From: Bacteroidales bacterium
Lineage (GTDB): Bacteria > Bacteroidota > Bacteroidia > Bacteroidales > UBA932
Direction: 5' to 3'
Assembly: GCA_017429205.1 (NCBI GenBank)
Contig: JAFRPH010000062.1
Location: forward strand, 62,001 to 126,000
Length of the DNA: 64,000 nt
Within the stretch, counting starts at the first letter, position 1. Each line of letters opens with the position of its first letter. Position numbers and translations under genes: made by a program. The notes beneath the pieces were generated by a model. That model had not been told where the DNA came from, searched no databases, and worked only from the letters and a program-made list of their open reading frames with translations. Shown one piece after another: positions 10,001 to 18,543 of the stretch.

Positions 10001-10223
10001 CGCCACGGTCGGTTACACCCTTCCGGAGGATCTCACCAAGAAGATCCACATCCGGAAGCTCCGCCTCTATGTGACGGGCACGAACCTGTTCTGCCTGACC
10101 AAGTACTCCGGCTATGATCCGGAAGTGGATACCCGCCGTTCGACCCCGCTCACCCCGGGCGTGGACTACTCCGCCTATCCCAAGAGCATCGGCTTCGTGG
10201 CCGGCATCAACCTCACCTTCTAA
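7020..10223 (+). CDS. SusC-like TonB-dependent outer membrane transporter
   Basis: A 1067-residue SusC-family receptor. It has a signal peptide ending LSAQ, a carboxypeptidase-regulatory-like domain (about 25-105, TTIKGVVTDESGEPLIGA), a TonB box-like DEVVVVGY (about 105-112), a plug domain (about 115-225, with GANGVVIVTTK) and a long beta-barrel ending in an aromatic residue (NLTF). It imports oligosaccharides across the outer membrane with the SusD partner that follows after 12 bp. In this operon the cargo should be pectic oligogalacturonides; the sequence alone does not prove that. The 36-bp gap before it shows no hairpin. Confidence 0.95.
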   Translation: MKNPVKKLALALLGLVSAWTLSAQTTIKGVVTDESGEPLIGAGVVVEGTTIGTITGIDGDYELTVPADAVNLVFSFIGLSEQTVPIAGQTVINVVLKVDSTFLDEVVVVGYQTVKRRDLLGAVASVGSDKLTEQPVTSVSQALSGKMAGVSVVTTEGDPDADVKIRVRGGSSITQDNSPLYIVDGFPVESINDIPSSEIQSIDVLKDAFSTAIYGSRGANGVVIVTTKSAEKGQKVSVKFNAYYGLKKMANAGAIVAMDPDNFVKFQYELASIRGNVENNYNPYFGPFADIDLYQNLAGNNWVDAVFGKVGSSMSADFSISGSGENYNWNLGYAHTGDDAIMVGSTYTRDNLNFKGNFKTSDKTSIDANIRYSRVNTRGSGANGINDRATTSGNGRLKHAVAYAPIPVAAVSTDSDLEQDYGDNAPPLLSVSDNDSKRIRTTWNANAAFNWTIIDNLRLKIEGGLEDYRQGDDRFYGLTTYYVANQSTVKNTPSTEHKEAFRTRYRNTNTLNYDFADLINNQDHQLTALLGEEMTITKSNTITDLVDGFPTFYDAEMAWHFMSSGVPASSNNHYAPDDKLLSFFGRVNYDYKRRYSIGATLRADGSSKFARGHRWGYFPSAAASWTISNEPWMDSAHSWLDQLKLRYSFGTAGNNNIPSGQLMKQYASSTTAWLSMTQNIFTAGKVLNNPDLTWETTYTHNIGLDFSLLQGRLSGSVEAYQNDTKNLLINFPIPGSGYDSQYQNVGSTRNRGLELTLNAPIVSKKDFSLNIGGNIAYNINRVTDLGGLESIMAQSYWASTEIGDDYIVQVGQPLGNMYGYVNDGMYSVDDFTYDGGKWVLNEGVANASSVLGDAYLRPGAIKLKDLNGDGKVTVADRKVIGNASPDFTGGFNFSGFAYGFDFSANFNFMIGNQVYNANKIEFTSSRKYYNRNLLHEMDVDKRWTNIDWATGELITDPALLKSVNAGKTMWNPAVGSAIFSDWAVEDASFLRMQSATVGYTLPEDLTKKIHIRKLRLYVTGTNLFCLTKYSGYDPEVDTRRSTPLTPGVDYSAYPKSIGFVAGINLTF

Positions 10224-10235
10224 TCCGCTGCAGAC

Positions 10236-12077
10236 ATGAAAAAGATTGTGAATATCCTTTTTGCGGCCCTGGTGGCCGTGATGGCGGTTTCCTGTGAGAA
10301 ATTCCTGGATTCGAAATCCCCGTCCACGTTCGACGCGGCGACCGTTTACTCCAACTACTCCCTCACGGAGAATACCATCTTCTCCATCGCCCAGTCCTTC
10401 GGCGAGACGAACAACTATCGCGGCCGCTACCTCCCCTGGATCGGCCTGAACAGCGATATCGAGTGGTACAACACCTATAAGCCCACCGACGAGAAATACC
10501 AGATCGCGGGCTATGCGCAGCTGCCCAACAACGCGCAGCTGAACCTGAACAACGGCCCCTTCGCCAAGATGTACGAGGCGATCGAGCGCGCCAACCTCGT
10601 GATCGAGGGCGTCCGCGAATACGGCAACCCCGAGACGAACAAGGACATGGCGTACCTCCTGGGCGAGGCCCTCACGCTCCGGGCGATGATCTACTACGAC
10701 CTCGTCCGCGCCTGGGGTGATGTCCCGGCCCGTTTCGATGCGACCACCAGCGAGTCCATCTACAAGGCCAAGGAAAGCCGCGACGTGATCTTCAAGCAGC
10801 TGCTTGCGGACCTCGAAGAGGCCATCCCGTACATCCCGTATCCCGGCGCCACCGCCGCGACTTCCCGTACCGACCGCGTGAACAAGCTGTTCGCCGAGGG
10901 CCTGTACGCCCGCATCGCCCTGATGGCTTCCGGTTACGCCCAGCGTCCGGACGACGGCATGGTGGGCACCGGCGACCTGGGCACGAACCGCCTCACCAAC
11001 GATCCGGACCTCCAGAAGAGCGTCCTGTATCCCAAGGCCCTGGCCTACCTGGAGGATGCCATTTCCTCCGGCACCGCCTCCCTCGAGGACTTCGAGACCC
11101 TGTGGAAGAACCAGAGCAACCAGGACAACCTCGTTGCCGGCCCCGGCCACGAGTCCCTGTTCGTGATTCCGTTCTCCGACGGCCGCGGCCGCTGGAACTA
11201 CACCTTCGCGGTGCGTTCCGAGGGCTCCAGCTATGCGGGCGGCGCCACCGTCACCCGCGGCGGCGATGCCGGCCCGGTCCCGACGATGTGGTTCGACTAT
11301 GACAAGAACGACGTCCGCCGCGACATCACCTGCGTCAACTGGCGCTGGAATGCCGACGACGAGCCCGAACTGGTGGGCATCCAGCGCTGGTACTTCGGCA
11401 AGTACCGCTGGGATTGGATGACCCGCAATCCCTACAAGGGCGGCAATGACGACGGCGCCAAGCCCGTGGTCCTCCGCTATGCCGACATCCTGCTGATGGC
11501 GGCCGAAATCGCCAACGAGCAGGGCGAGCTGGCCGATGCCAAGAGCTATCTCCTCGAGGTCCGCGAGCGCGCCTTCAAGGGCCATGAGGACCAGGCCGAG
11601 ACCTATGTGGAGCGGATCAATTCCAAGGAGGCGATGTTCAACGCCATCGTGGACGAGCGCGCCTTCGAGTTCTGCGGCGAGATGACCCGCAAGTTCGACC
11701 TCATCCGCTGGGGCCTCCTCAAGTCCAAGATGGACGAGGCCAAGCAGAAGATGAAGAACCTCCGCGACCTGACCGGCGAATACGCCCAGGTGAACATGCT
11801 GGGCGGCGACGTCTACTACCGGGTGGACGGCAAGAATCTCATCGTCTACGGGTTCACCGGCGAAGCCGTCAAGCCGGCCGGCGCCTGGGAGAAGAAGAGC
11901 GAGTACTTCACCAAGGTCGAGGACAGCAAGGGCCAACCTACCGGCCTGTATAACGAGCTGGTGGAAGGCATCTACGCCCGGGATCCGGAGCAGTACATGT
12001 TCTGGCCCATCTACAACGACACGATGACCAACAGCCAGGGCCGTATCAAGAACGACTATGGCTACGAGAGCCTTTAA
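10236..12077 (+). CDS. SusD-like substrate-binding lipoprotein
   Basis: A 613-residue RagB/SusD-family lipoprotein. The signal ends AVSC, followed by EKFLDSKSPSTF, the common SusD N-terminus. A TPR-like core follows (EALTLRAMIYYDLVRAWGDVP and RYADILLMAAEIANEQ), then ERAFEFCGE and DLIRWG in the C-terminal third. It sits on the SusC barrel as a lid and captures the glycan. It lies 12 bp after susC and 12 bp before the SusE-position gene. Confidence 0.95.
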   Translation: MKKIVNILFAALVAVMAVSCEKFLDSKSPSTFDAATVYSNYSLTENTIFSIAQSFGETNNYRGRYLPWIGLNSDIEWYNTYKPTDEKYQIAGYAQLPNNAQLNLNNGPFAKMYEAIERANLVIEGVREYGNPETNKDMAYLLGEALTLRAMIYYDLVRAWGDVPARFDATTSESIYKAKESRDVIFKQLLADLEEAIPYIPYPGATAATSRTDRVNKLFAEGLYARIALMASGYAQRPDDGMVGTGDLGTNRLTNDPDLQKSVLYPKALAYLEDAISSGTASLEDFETLWKNQSNQDNLVAGPGHESLFVIPFSDGRGRWNYTFAVRSEGSSYAGGATVTRGGDAGPVPTMWFDYDKNDVRRDITCVNWRWNADDEPELVGIQRWYFGKYRWDWMTRNPYKGGNDDGAKPVVLRYADILLMAAEIANEQGELADAKSYLLEVRERAFKGHEDQAETYVERINSKEAMFNAIVDERAFEFCGEMTRKFDLIRWGLLKSKMDEAKQKMKNLRDLTGEYAQVNMLGGDVYYRVDGKNLIVYGFTGEAVKPAGAWEKKSEYFTKVEDSKGQPTGLYNELVEGIYARDPEQYMFWPIYNDTMTNSQGRIKNDYGYESL

Positions 12078-12089
12078 TACCGACGCGAT

Positions 12090-15000
12090 ATGAAATACAA
12101 GAATATTCTGAAAGTATCCCTGGCGGCCCTTCTGGGCCTCGCCACGCTGTCCGGCTGCGTGAACAAGGAGTGGAACGAGATCACTGAACTGAATCTCGCC
12201 CGCTGCCTGGTTCCCGGCAATCTCGCGGCCCGTGTCGACGCTACCAAGGGTGACGTCGTCACCTTCGAATGGGACGTGAACAAGGACGCCGGCGGCTACG
12301 AACTCGCCGTCTACACCGACGAAGCCATGACGGATCTGGAGAACAGCTGGCCGATCGAGCCCGGCGAAGTTCCTTACACGACCCGCCTGACTGCGGACAA
12401 GGAGTACTGGTTCACGGTCCAGGCCTACCGGGTGAACGCCGACGGCGTCAAGGTGCCCGGCACCGAGTCCAAGGTTTCCGTCTATGACGGTTCCTTCAAG
12501 ACCTATGCGGTCAAGGACAACCTCTACCTGGAGGTCAAGGGCCGTTCGACCACTTCCGTCTCTCTTGCCTGGAGCAAGGACGTGCAGGATTTCTCCGAGG
12601 TGACCGATCTCCGCGCCGTCCCGGTGAAGGGGGGCAATACGGTCAAGAAGGAACTCACCGGCACGGAAGCCAGCGCGGCCGCCGCGACCATCGACGGTCT
12701 CGACCCTTCCACCGAGTACCAGATCACCCTCTTCTACATGAGCGCCTCCCGCGGTACCGTCGATACCTGGACCAAGGCCGAGCAGGGGAGCGCCGTGACC
12801 ATCACGACCTCCGACGAACTCAAGACGGCCGTCGTCGCCGGCGGCAACTACTATCTGCCTTACAACGAGGCGGGTTACTCCATGGGCACCGCCAAGCCGA
12901 CCGGCGACCTCACCCTCGTCGGCGAGCTCGGCCCCGACGGCGCCAAGCCTGTCGTGGCCGGCAAGGTGGAACTCACCGCCGACCTCACCGAGGCCAACGC
13001 CAAGCTCTACTTCGAGAACATCCAGTTCGACGGCGCCGCCGGCTCCCGCATCGTGGAGCACACGGGCGGTTCCCCGGTCCTGGAGAGCATCATCTTCGTC
13101 AACTGCGAAATCACGAACTTCCTCGCCGGCTTCTTCTACGGCAACAACGACAATGTCGTGAAGATCGGCACCTTCAAGTTCGATTCCTGCGACATGTACG
13201 GGATCCTCGGCAGCGGCGGTGACGCGTTCGACATCCGCAAGACCACGGAGATCGACGAGATCGCCTTTGTGAACAACACGATGTACGACGGTATCCGCAC
13301 GCTGTTCCGCATCGACGCCTCCGACGCCATCAAGATCGGCCACATCGACTTCGAGAACAACACCGTGAAGAACATCGCCACCATCGACGACGGCAACAAC
13401 CGCGGTGTCTTCGCCGTCCGGGTCCCGCACGAGATGACGCTGAAGAACAACCTGTTCCTGTTCGAGAACGGCGGCAAGGACGACGGCACCGACCGGGCGC
13501 AGCTCTTCCAGAACAACACGAACACGGTCGTCCCTACCTTCCGCAACGCTTCCGGCAACTACAGCTACGCACACGGCGAGAACTTCTTCGCGCTGGTTTC
13601 CGCCCAGGCCGCCGGTTTCGTAGTGATGAACGTGGATCCGTGCTATAACGCCAAGGGCAACTTCTTCCAGCTCGCCGCCCAGGATCTCATCGAGAAGAAG
13701 GTCGGCGCCTCCAAGTGGTGGATCCAGTACGTGGAGAAGCCGGAAGACCTCACCCAGCACGTGATCACCGAGGCGCACACCTGGAACCTGCAGAACGCCA
13801 CCCTCTTCGCCGGTGACGTGAAGAACTCCCGCGTGCGGGACGAGCTGATGCTCGTCGGCACCGAGGCCACCCCGCTCAATGCGGACGGCGGCATCACCTT
13901 CAAGCAGGCTTCCGTCCTGACCCGCAAGGGTGTCCCGACCGAAGGCTACGCTTCCTTCAAGGTGAACGCCCCCGGTTCCGTGGACATGCTCCTCTCCGAC
14001 CCGGGCAAGACCGGCGCCAGCGTCGTGGTCGCCCTGTATGACGACAACGGTCTCTCCGTCCTCGGCGGCGCCGTGGCCTCTTCCGCCAATCCTGGCGTCC
14101 AGAAGATCGTCGTTCCCGAGGTCGCCGGCGAGGGTACCGTCTATCTCTATTCCACCGGTGCGGTGACCATCACCAAGCTCGGCTGGAGCAAGGATGTGCT
14201 CGCCCTGGACAAGGTCCTGGAGACCCCGAAGCCTGTCGTGGAGCCCGTCACCCTGACCGAGGGCGACGAGACCGCGGTGACCATCTCCTGGGAGCCCATC
14301 CACGCCGCCGATCACTATGTGGTCGTCTTCAACAAGCGCACCCAGGATCCGCAGACGGAGACCAGCTTCACGGTTCCCGCCGAGGATATCGCCGCGCTCA
14401 AGGCCGGTCTGTATTCCTTCACGGTGCAGGCCTTCCCGGCTGCGTCCGACCTGTACTACGAGGCTTCCGAGAAGGGCAACGCCTCCTTCGCCATCCAGCC
14501 GAAGGGCGGTGGCGGCGAGGTCGTCCAGGTCACCTGGACCTGGGACTTCTCCGCGGCCGACTGGCAGGAGCAGTTCGCGGCCCTCGGCGCCGCCGGTTCG
14601 GACATCACCAACTGGAACCTCACCTACGACAACCTGACGATCGTCTCCACCGCGAAGTCCAAGTACAACACGACCTACTTCCAGTGGGGCGGCAAGGGTT
14701 CGACCAGCGACCGTTACATGAAGTTCACCGCGCCTGAGCAGGGTACCCTGAAGGTGTGGGCTTCCAACACGGGCGGCAGCGAGGATCTCACCCGCATGGT
14801 GACCGTGAACCAGAACGGCGAGGAAGTCTCCGTTCCGGGCGGTGTTCCGTCCAGCGGCGCTCCCGCCGAGTGCGAGTTCAGCGTGATGGCCGGCGACGTG
14901 TACATCTACTGCACCGGCAACGGCCTCCGCTACTACAAGGTCGAGTTCACCTACGAGACCGGCGCGGCCGCGGCTGTCGAGTACAACTGGGATTTCTCCG

Positions 15001-15404
15001 CCTCTGATTGGCAGGACGCGCTCGGCGCCCTTGGCGCCGCCGGCGCGGACATCACCAACATCGACCTGACGGTGGAGGGCCTGACGTTCCATTCCGGCTC
15101 CAAGAGCAAGTATGGCACGAGCTATATCCAGTTCGGCGGCAAGAGCGGTGACATGGACCGTTACTTCAAGTTCACGGCACCGGACCAGGGCACCCTGAAG
15201 ATCATGGTCTCCAACACCGGCAGCGGCGAAGCCCTCGACCGCACCGTGAAGGTGACGGTGGGGGATGACGTCCAGGCGCAGCCCGGCGGCTTCTCCTCGA
15301 ACAGCCCGAGCGAACTGGAGTTCAGCGTCCCGGCCGGCGAGGTGGTCATCACCGCCCCGGAGAACGGTCTCCGCTTCTACCACATCTACTACACGAACAA
15401 GTAG
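12090..15404 (+). CDS. Large SusE-position surface lipoprotein with Fn3, DUF4957/DUF5123-like and two repeated C-terminal modules
   Basis: A 1104-residue lipoprotein (signal ends LSGC) directly downstream of SusC/SusD, where glycan-binding SusE/F proteins lie. Domains by eye are Fn3-like segments (about 35-135 and 140-245), a beta-helix region resembling DUF4957 and DUF5123 (about 250-545), another Fn3 (about 715-800), then two tandem copies of a module of about 140 residues (812-957 and 963-1104). The module starts WDFSAxDWQ, runs through a YxQxGG and FTAPxQGTLK core, and ends GLRxYxxxxT. A third copy lies in the fimbrillin-like pectate lyase at 18544. No catalytic residues are recognised, so a pectin-binding or presenting role is inferred. 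The exact domain names need a profile search. Confidence 0.8.
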   Translation: MKYKNILKVSLAALLGLATLSGCVNKEWNEITELNLARCLVPGNLAARVDATKGDVVTFEWDVNKDAGGYELAVYTDEAMTDLENSWPIEPGEVPYTTRLTADKEYWFTVQAYRVNADGVKVPGTESKVSVYDGSFKTYAVKDNLYLEVKGRSTTSVSLAWSKDVQDFSEVTDLRAVPVKGGNTVKKELTGTEASAAAATIDGLDPSTEYQITLFYMSASRGTVDTWTKAEQGSAVTITTSDELKTAVVAGGNYYLPYNEAGYSMGTAKPTGDLTLVGELGPDGAKPVVAGKVELTADLTEANAKLYFENIQFDGAAGSRIVEHTGGSPVLESIIFVNCEITNFLAGFFYGNNDNVVKIGTFKFDSCDMYGILGSGGDAFDIRKTTEIDEIAFVNNTMYDGIRTLFRIDASDAIKIGHIDFENNTVKNIATIDDGNNRGVFAVRVPHEMTLKNNLFLFENGGKDDGTDRAQLFQNNTNTVVPTFRNASGNYSYAHGENFFALVSAQAAGFVVMNVDPCYNAKGNFFQLAAQDLIEKKVGASKWWIQYVEKPEDLTQHVITEAHTWNLQNATLFAGDVKNSRVRDELMLVGTEATPLNADGGITFKQASVLTRKGVPTEGYASFKVNAPGSVDMLLSDPGKTGASVVVALYDDNGLSVLGGAVASSANPGVQKIVVPEVAGEGTVYLYSTGAVTITKLGWSKDVLALDKVLETPKPVVEPVTLTEGDETAVTISWEPIHAADHYVVVFNKRTQDPQTETSFTVPAEDIAALKAGLYSFTVQAFPAASDLYYEASEKGNASFAIQPKGGGGEVVQVTWTWDFSAADWQEQFAALGAAGSDITNWNLTYDNLTIVSTAKSKYNTTYFQWGGKGSTSDRYMKFTAPEQGTLKVWASNTGGSEDLTRMVTVNQNGEEVSVPGGVPSSGAPAECEFSVMAGDVYIYCTGNGLRYYKVEFTYETGAAAAVEYNWDFSASDWQDALGALGAAGADITNIDLTVEGLTFHSGSKSKYGTSYIQFGGKSGDMDRYFKFTAPDQGTLKIMVSNTGSGEALDRTVKVTVGDDVQAQPGGFSSNSPSELEFSVPAGEVVITAPENGLRFYHIYYTNK

Positions 15405-15420
15405 CAGGTATTGACAAAGG

Positions 15421-15444
15421 GAGCCGGGGGTGATACCCCGACTC
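15421..15444 (+). other. Intercistronic hairpin between the sus-like genes and uxaC
   Basis: GAGCCGGGGG and ACCCCGACTC fold around a GAT loop. There are five perfect GGGGT/ACCCC pairs, then a bulged G and a C-G pair, one mismatch and three outer GAG/CTC pairs. There is no T-run, so it is not a simple terminator. It could protect the upstream message or attenuate expression of the catabolic genes. Confidence 0.45.
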
Positions 15445-15474
15445 TCTTCCAAGATTCTAAAAACACTGACAGAT

Positions 15475-16890
15475 ATGAGCTTCATCAACGACAACTTCAT
15501 GCTCCAGACGGAGACCGCCCGCCAGCTCTACCACGAGCACGCGGCGAAAATGCCCATCATCGACTACCACTGCCACCTCGTGCCACAGCAGATCGCCGAG
15601 AACATCCAGTTCCGCGACATCACCCAGCTCTGGCTGGTGGACGGCCACTACGGCGACCACTACAAGTGGCGCGCGATGCGGGCGAACGGCGTTTCCGAGG
15701 ACTACCTGACCGGCGGCAAGCACACCGCCTGGGAAACCTTCGAGAAATGGGCGGAGACCGTTCCGTACACGATGCGGAACCCGCTGTACCACTGGACGCA
15801 CCTGGAGCTGAGCCGCGTGTTCGGCATCGACAAGCTCCTGTGCCCGGCGACGGCCCGCGAGATCTTCGAGGAGTGCAACGCGAAGCTGGCGACGCCCGAG
15901 TTCCGCGGCCAGGCCCTCATCCGCAAGTTCGGCGTGGAGGTGGTCTGCACCACCGACGACCCCGCCGACGACCTCCGCTGGCACAAGAAGATCGCCGCCG
16001 AACCCTTCGGCACGAAGGTGATTCCCGCCTGGCGCCCGGACAAGGCGATGGCGATCGAGAACCCGGCCGCCTACAAGGCCTATCTGAAGCAGCTCGGCGA
16101 GGCCGCCGACATGGAGATCGACTCCTATGCCGACCTCTGCGAGGCCCTGAAGAAGCGCCACGATTTCTTCGCGTCGATGGGCTGCAAGCTCTCCGACCAT
16201 GGCCTGGAGAACTTCTACGCCGCCGACTACAAGGAGATCGAGATCGAACTGATCTTCAAGAAGGTCCTGATGGGCATCGCCCCGAACGCCAAGGAACTGG
16301 AGAAGTTCCGCAGCGCGTTCCTGCACGACCAGGCCGTGATGGACGCCGAGGCCGGCTGGGCCCAGCAGTTCCACATCGGCGCCATCCGGAACAACAACAC
16401 GAAGATGTTCAATGCGGTGGGCCCTGACACGGGCTACGACGCCATCCACGACCCGGAAATCGCGGCCGCCGGCCACCGGTTCTTCGACCGCCTCACCCTG
16501 GAGGGCAAGCTCGCGAAGACCATCCTCTACTGCCTGAATCCCAAGGACAACGCCGTGATGATGACGATGGCCTACACCTTCAACGACGGCACTTTCCCGG
16601 GCAAGATGCAGTTCGGTTCGGGTTGGTGGTTCCTGGATCAGGAAGTGGGTATGCGCCGTCAGATGGACTCCCTGTCCGCGCTGGGTCTGCTGAGCCGTTT
16701 CGTGGGCATGCTCACGGACAGCCGCAGCTTCATCAGCTACCCGCGCCACGAGTACTTCCGCCGCATCCTCTGCGATGTCCTGGGCAAGGATGTGGAGCAG
16801 GGCAAGCTCCCGGCCTCCGAGCTCGACTTCATCGGCAAGATGGTCGAGGACATCTCCTACAACAACGCGAAGAACTACTTTAACTTCTAG
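15475..16890 (+). CDS. uxaC: Uronate isomerase (glucuronate/galacturonate isomerase)
   Basis: A 471-residue cytoplasmic enzyme that converts D-galacturonate to D-tagaturonate (and D-glucuronate to D-fructuronate), the first step of the isomerase pathway. The family start MSFINDNFMLQTETARQLYH and the metal-binding-type IDYHCHL motif near residue 25 are clear, and the length is normal. The reading frame extends 45 bp further up to 15430, but those residues do not resemble the family and overlap the hairpin region, so the ATG at 15475 is chosen. uxaA begins at the base after its stop. Import is by the ExuT-type transporter and SusCD route in the same operon. Confidence 0.95.
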   Translation: MSFINDNFMLQTETARQLYHEHAAKMPIIDYHCHLVPQQIAENIQFRDITQLWLVDGHYGDHYKWRAMRANGVSEDYLTGGKHTAWETFEKWAETVPYTMRNPLYHWTHLELSRVFGIDKLLCPATAREIFEECNAKLATPEFRGQALIRKFGVEVVCTTDDPADDLRWHKKIAAEPFGTKVIPAWRPDKAMAIENPAAYKAYLKQLGEAADMEIDSYADLCEALKKRHDFFASMGCKLSDHGLENFYAADYKEIEIELIFKKVLMGIAPNAKELEKFRSAFLHDQAVMDAEAGWAQQFHIGAIRNNNTKMFNAVGPDTGYDAIHDPEIAAAGHRFFDRLTLEGKLAKTILYCLNPKDNAVMMTMAYTFNDGTFPGKMQFGSGWWFLDQEVGMRRQMDSLSALGLLSRFVGMLTDSRSFISYPRHEYFRRILCDVLGKDVEQGKLPASELDFIGKMVEDISYNNAKNYFNF

Positions 16891-18369
16891 ATGGACTATA
16901 TCAAGATCAACCCCGCCGACAACGTCGCCGTCGCTCTCCAGGACCTCACCAAGGGGGCTGTGGTGGAAGGCGTGACCTTGTCGATGGACATTCCCCGCGG
17001 GCACAAGATCGTTCTCCGCGACCTCAAGGCCGGGGAGAACGTCGTCAAGTACGGCTTCCCGATCGGGCACGTGACCCGCGACGCGGCCGCCGGTACGATG
17101 GTGGACCACACCTGCATCAAGACGAACTTGGAAGGCCTGCTGGAGTATAGCTACCAGCCTGCGCTGGTGGACATTCCGGAAGCCTCGGTGAAGCGGACCT
17201 TCAAGGGTTTCCGCCGCGCGGACGGGCAGGTGGGCGTGCGCAACCAGATCTGGGTCATCCCCAACGTGGGCTGCGTGAACGGCATCTGCCAGACCATCGT
17301 GGAGCGCTTCAAGGCGGAGATCGCCGGGAAGGAGGGGAGTGTCGACGCCGTCGTCGCTTTCCCGCACAACTACGGCTGTTCCCAACTCGGCGCCGACCAC
17401 GAAAACACCCGCACCGTCCTTGCCGACATGGTGCATCATCCCAACGCCGGCGGCGTACTGGTGGTCTCGCTCGGCTGCGAGAACAACCAGCTGGACGCCT
17501 TCCGCGAGCTGGTGGGCCCGGTCGATGAAAGCCGCGTGCGGATGTTCGTCACCCAGAAGGTGGACGACGAGATCGAATACGGCCTGCAGCAGCTCCGCGA
17601 GATCTTCGCCGTGTGCTCGAAGGACGAGCGCGTGGACGTTCCGGTGTCGGAACTCCGCGTCGGCCTCAAGTGCGGCGGCTCCGACGGCCTCAGCGGCATC
17701 ACGGCGAACCCGCTCCTGGGCGTGTTCTCCGACTGGATCGTCGCCCAGGGCGGCACGACCGTCCTGACCGAGGTCCCCGAGATGTTCGGCGCCGAGACGA
17801 TCCTGATGAACCGCTGCCAGGACGTGGCCACGTTCGACAAGACCGTCCATCTGATCAACGACTTCAAGGAATACTTCATGAAGCAGGGGATGCCGGTGTA
17901 CGAGAACCCCTCGCCGGGCAACAAGGCCGGCGGCATCTCCACCTTGGAAGAGAAGTCCCTCGGCTGCACGCAGAAGTGCGGCAAGAGCATCGTCCGCGGT
18001 GTCCTGAAGTACGGCGAGCGCCTGAGCGTCAAGGGGTTGAACCTCCTCAGCGCGCCTGGCAACGATCTCGTCGCCTCCACGGCCCTCGCTTCCTGCGGCT
18101 GCCAGATCGTCCTCTTCACCACCGGCCGCGGCACCCCGTTCGGGACCTTCGTGCCCACGATGAAAATCTCCACCAATACGCCCCTCTTCGAGAAGAAGGG
18201 CAGCTGGATCGACTTCAACGCCGGCGTCCTCGCCCAGGGCGAGCCGATGGCGGACGTCGCCGCCCGCTTCGTCGACTTCGTCCTCGCCGCCGCCTCCGGC
18301 GCCCCGGTGAACAACGAGAAGAACGGCTGGCGCGAGATCGCCATCTTCAAGTCCGGTGTAACGTTATAA
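16891..18369 (+). CDS. uxaA: Altronate dehydratase
   Basis: A 492-residue enzyme that dehydrates D-altronate to 2-keto-3-deoxygluconate. The N-terminal SAF-like domain (about 1-95, with INPADNVAVAL and PIGHVTRD) and the C-terminal UxaA domain (GFRRADGQVGVRNQIWVI, GCENNQ, LKCGGSDGLSGITANPL, and the CGCQIVLFTTGRGTPFG segment) are both present and full length. It starts right after uxaC. Its substrate is made by uxaB, which lies 3.2 kb downstream beyond the small gene and the pectate lyase. Confidence 0.96.
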   Translation: MDYIKINPADNVAVALQDLTKGAVVEGVTLSMDIPRGHKIVLRDLKAGENVVKYGFPIGHVTRDAAAGTMVDHTCIKTNLEGLLEYSYQPALVDIPEASVKRTFKGFRRADGQVGVRNQIWVIPNVGCVNGICQTIVERFKAEIAGKEGSVDAVVAFPHNYGCSQLGADHENTRTVLADMVHHPNAGGVLVVSLGCENNQLDAFRELVGPVDESRVRMFVTQKVDDEIEYGLQQLREIFAVCSKDERVDVPVSELRVGLKCGGSDGLSGITANPLLGVFSDWIVAQGGTTVLTEVPEMFGAETILMNRCQDVATFDKTVHLINDFKEYFMKQGMPVYENPSPGNKAGGISTLEEKSLGCTQKCGKSIVRGVLKYGERLSVKGLNLLSAPGNDLVASTALASCGCQIVLFTTGRGTPFGTFVPTMKISTNTPLFEKKGSWIDFNAGVLAQGEPMADVAARFVDFVLAAASGAPVNNEKNGWREIAIFKSGVTL

Positions 18370-18378
18370 TTACGGTTT

Positions 18379-18531
18379 ATGGTCAAGAATGATTCTTTCC
18401 GCCCGTACCTGGCCCCTGCCTGCTGGGTCGTGGCGTATGAACTCGACGAGAACTTCCTCGCGAGCGGTGATTTCGGCGGGAAAGGCAATCCGGGCGACGA
18501 CCTGGATGAGGGAGACGAGTATAATTTCTAA
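18379..18531 (+). CDS. 50-residue small acidic-tailed protein preceding a fimbrillin-like gene
   Basis: An ATG at 18379 opens a 50-codon frame ending TAA at 18529-18531. It fits exactly between uxaA (9 bp away) and the next gene (12 bp away). The product has a basic, Pro-containing start (FRPYLAPACW), a middle with ENFLASG, and a Gly/Asp-rich acidic tail ending GDDLDEGDEYNF. By recollection, small proteins of this layout (YxxP, LLxxSG, GDDL, DEYDF) are common beside lipoprotein and fimbrillin-like genes in Bacteroidales and have no known function. There is no signal peptide and no transmembrane segment. The conserved placement and codon use like its neighbours support a real gene. Leader, chaperone or substrate roles are all open. 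Confidence 0.7.
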   Translation: MVKNDSFRPYLAPACWVVAYELDENFLASGDFGGKGNPGDDLDEGDEYNF

Positions 18532-18536
18532 GGAGG
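18531..18536 (+). promoter_or_regulatory. Unusually strong Shine-Dalgarno sequence (AGGAGG)
   Basis: AGGAGG starts on the last base of the small gene's stop codon and lies 7 nt before the ATG at 18544. Bacteroidota genes seldom use such a site, and most genes in this window lack one. It supports the 18544 start. Confidence 0.6.
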
Positions 18537-18543
18537 ACGGACG

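Noticed and set aside
5013..15500. A minus-strand open frame of 3495 codons
   Set aside because: It lies codon-on-codon opposite four plus-strand genes that share one frame register (5094, 7020, 10236 and 12090 are all multiples of 3). Antisense stops would need TTA, CTA or TCA sense codons, which are avoided here. The plus-strand products are clear family members.
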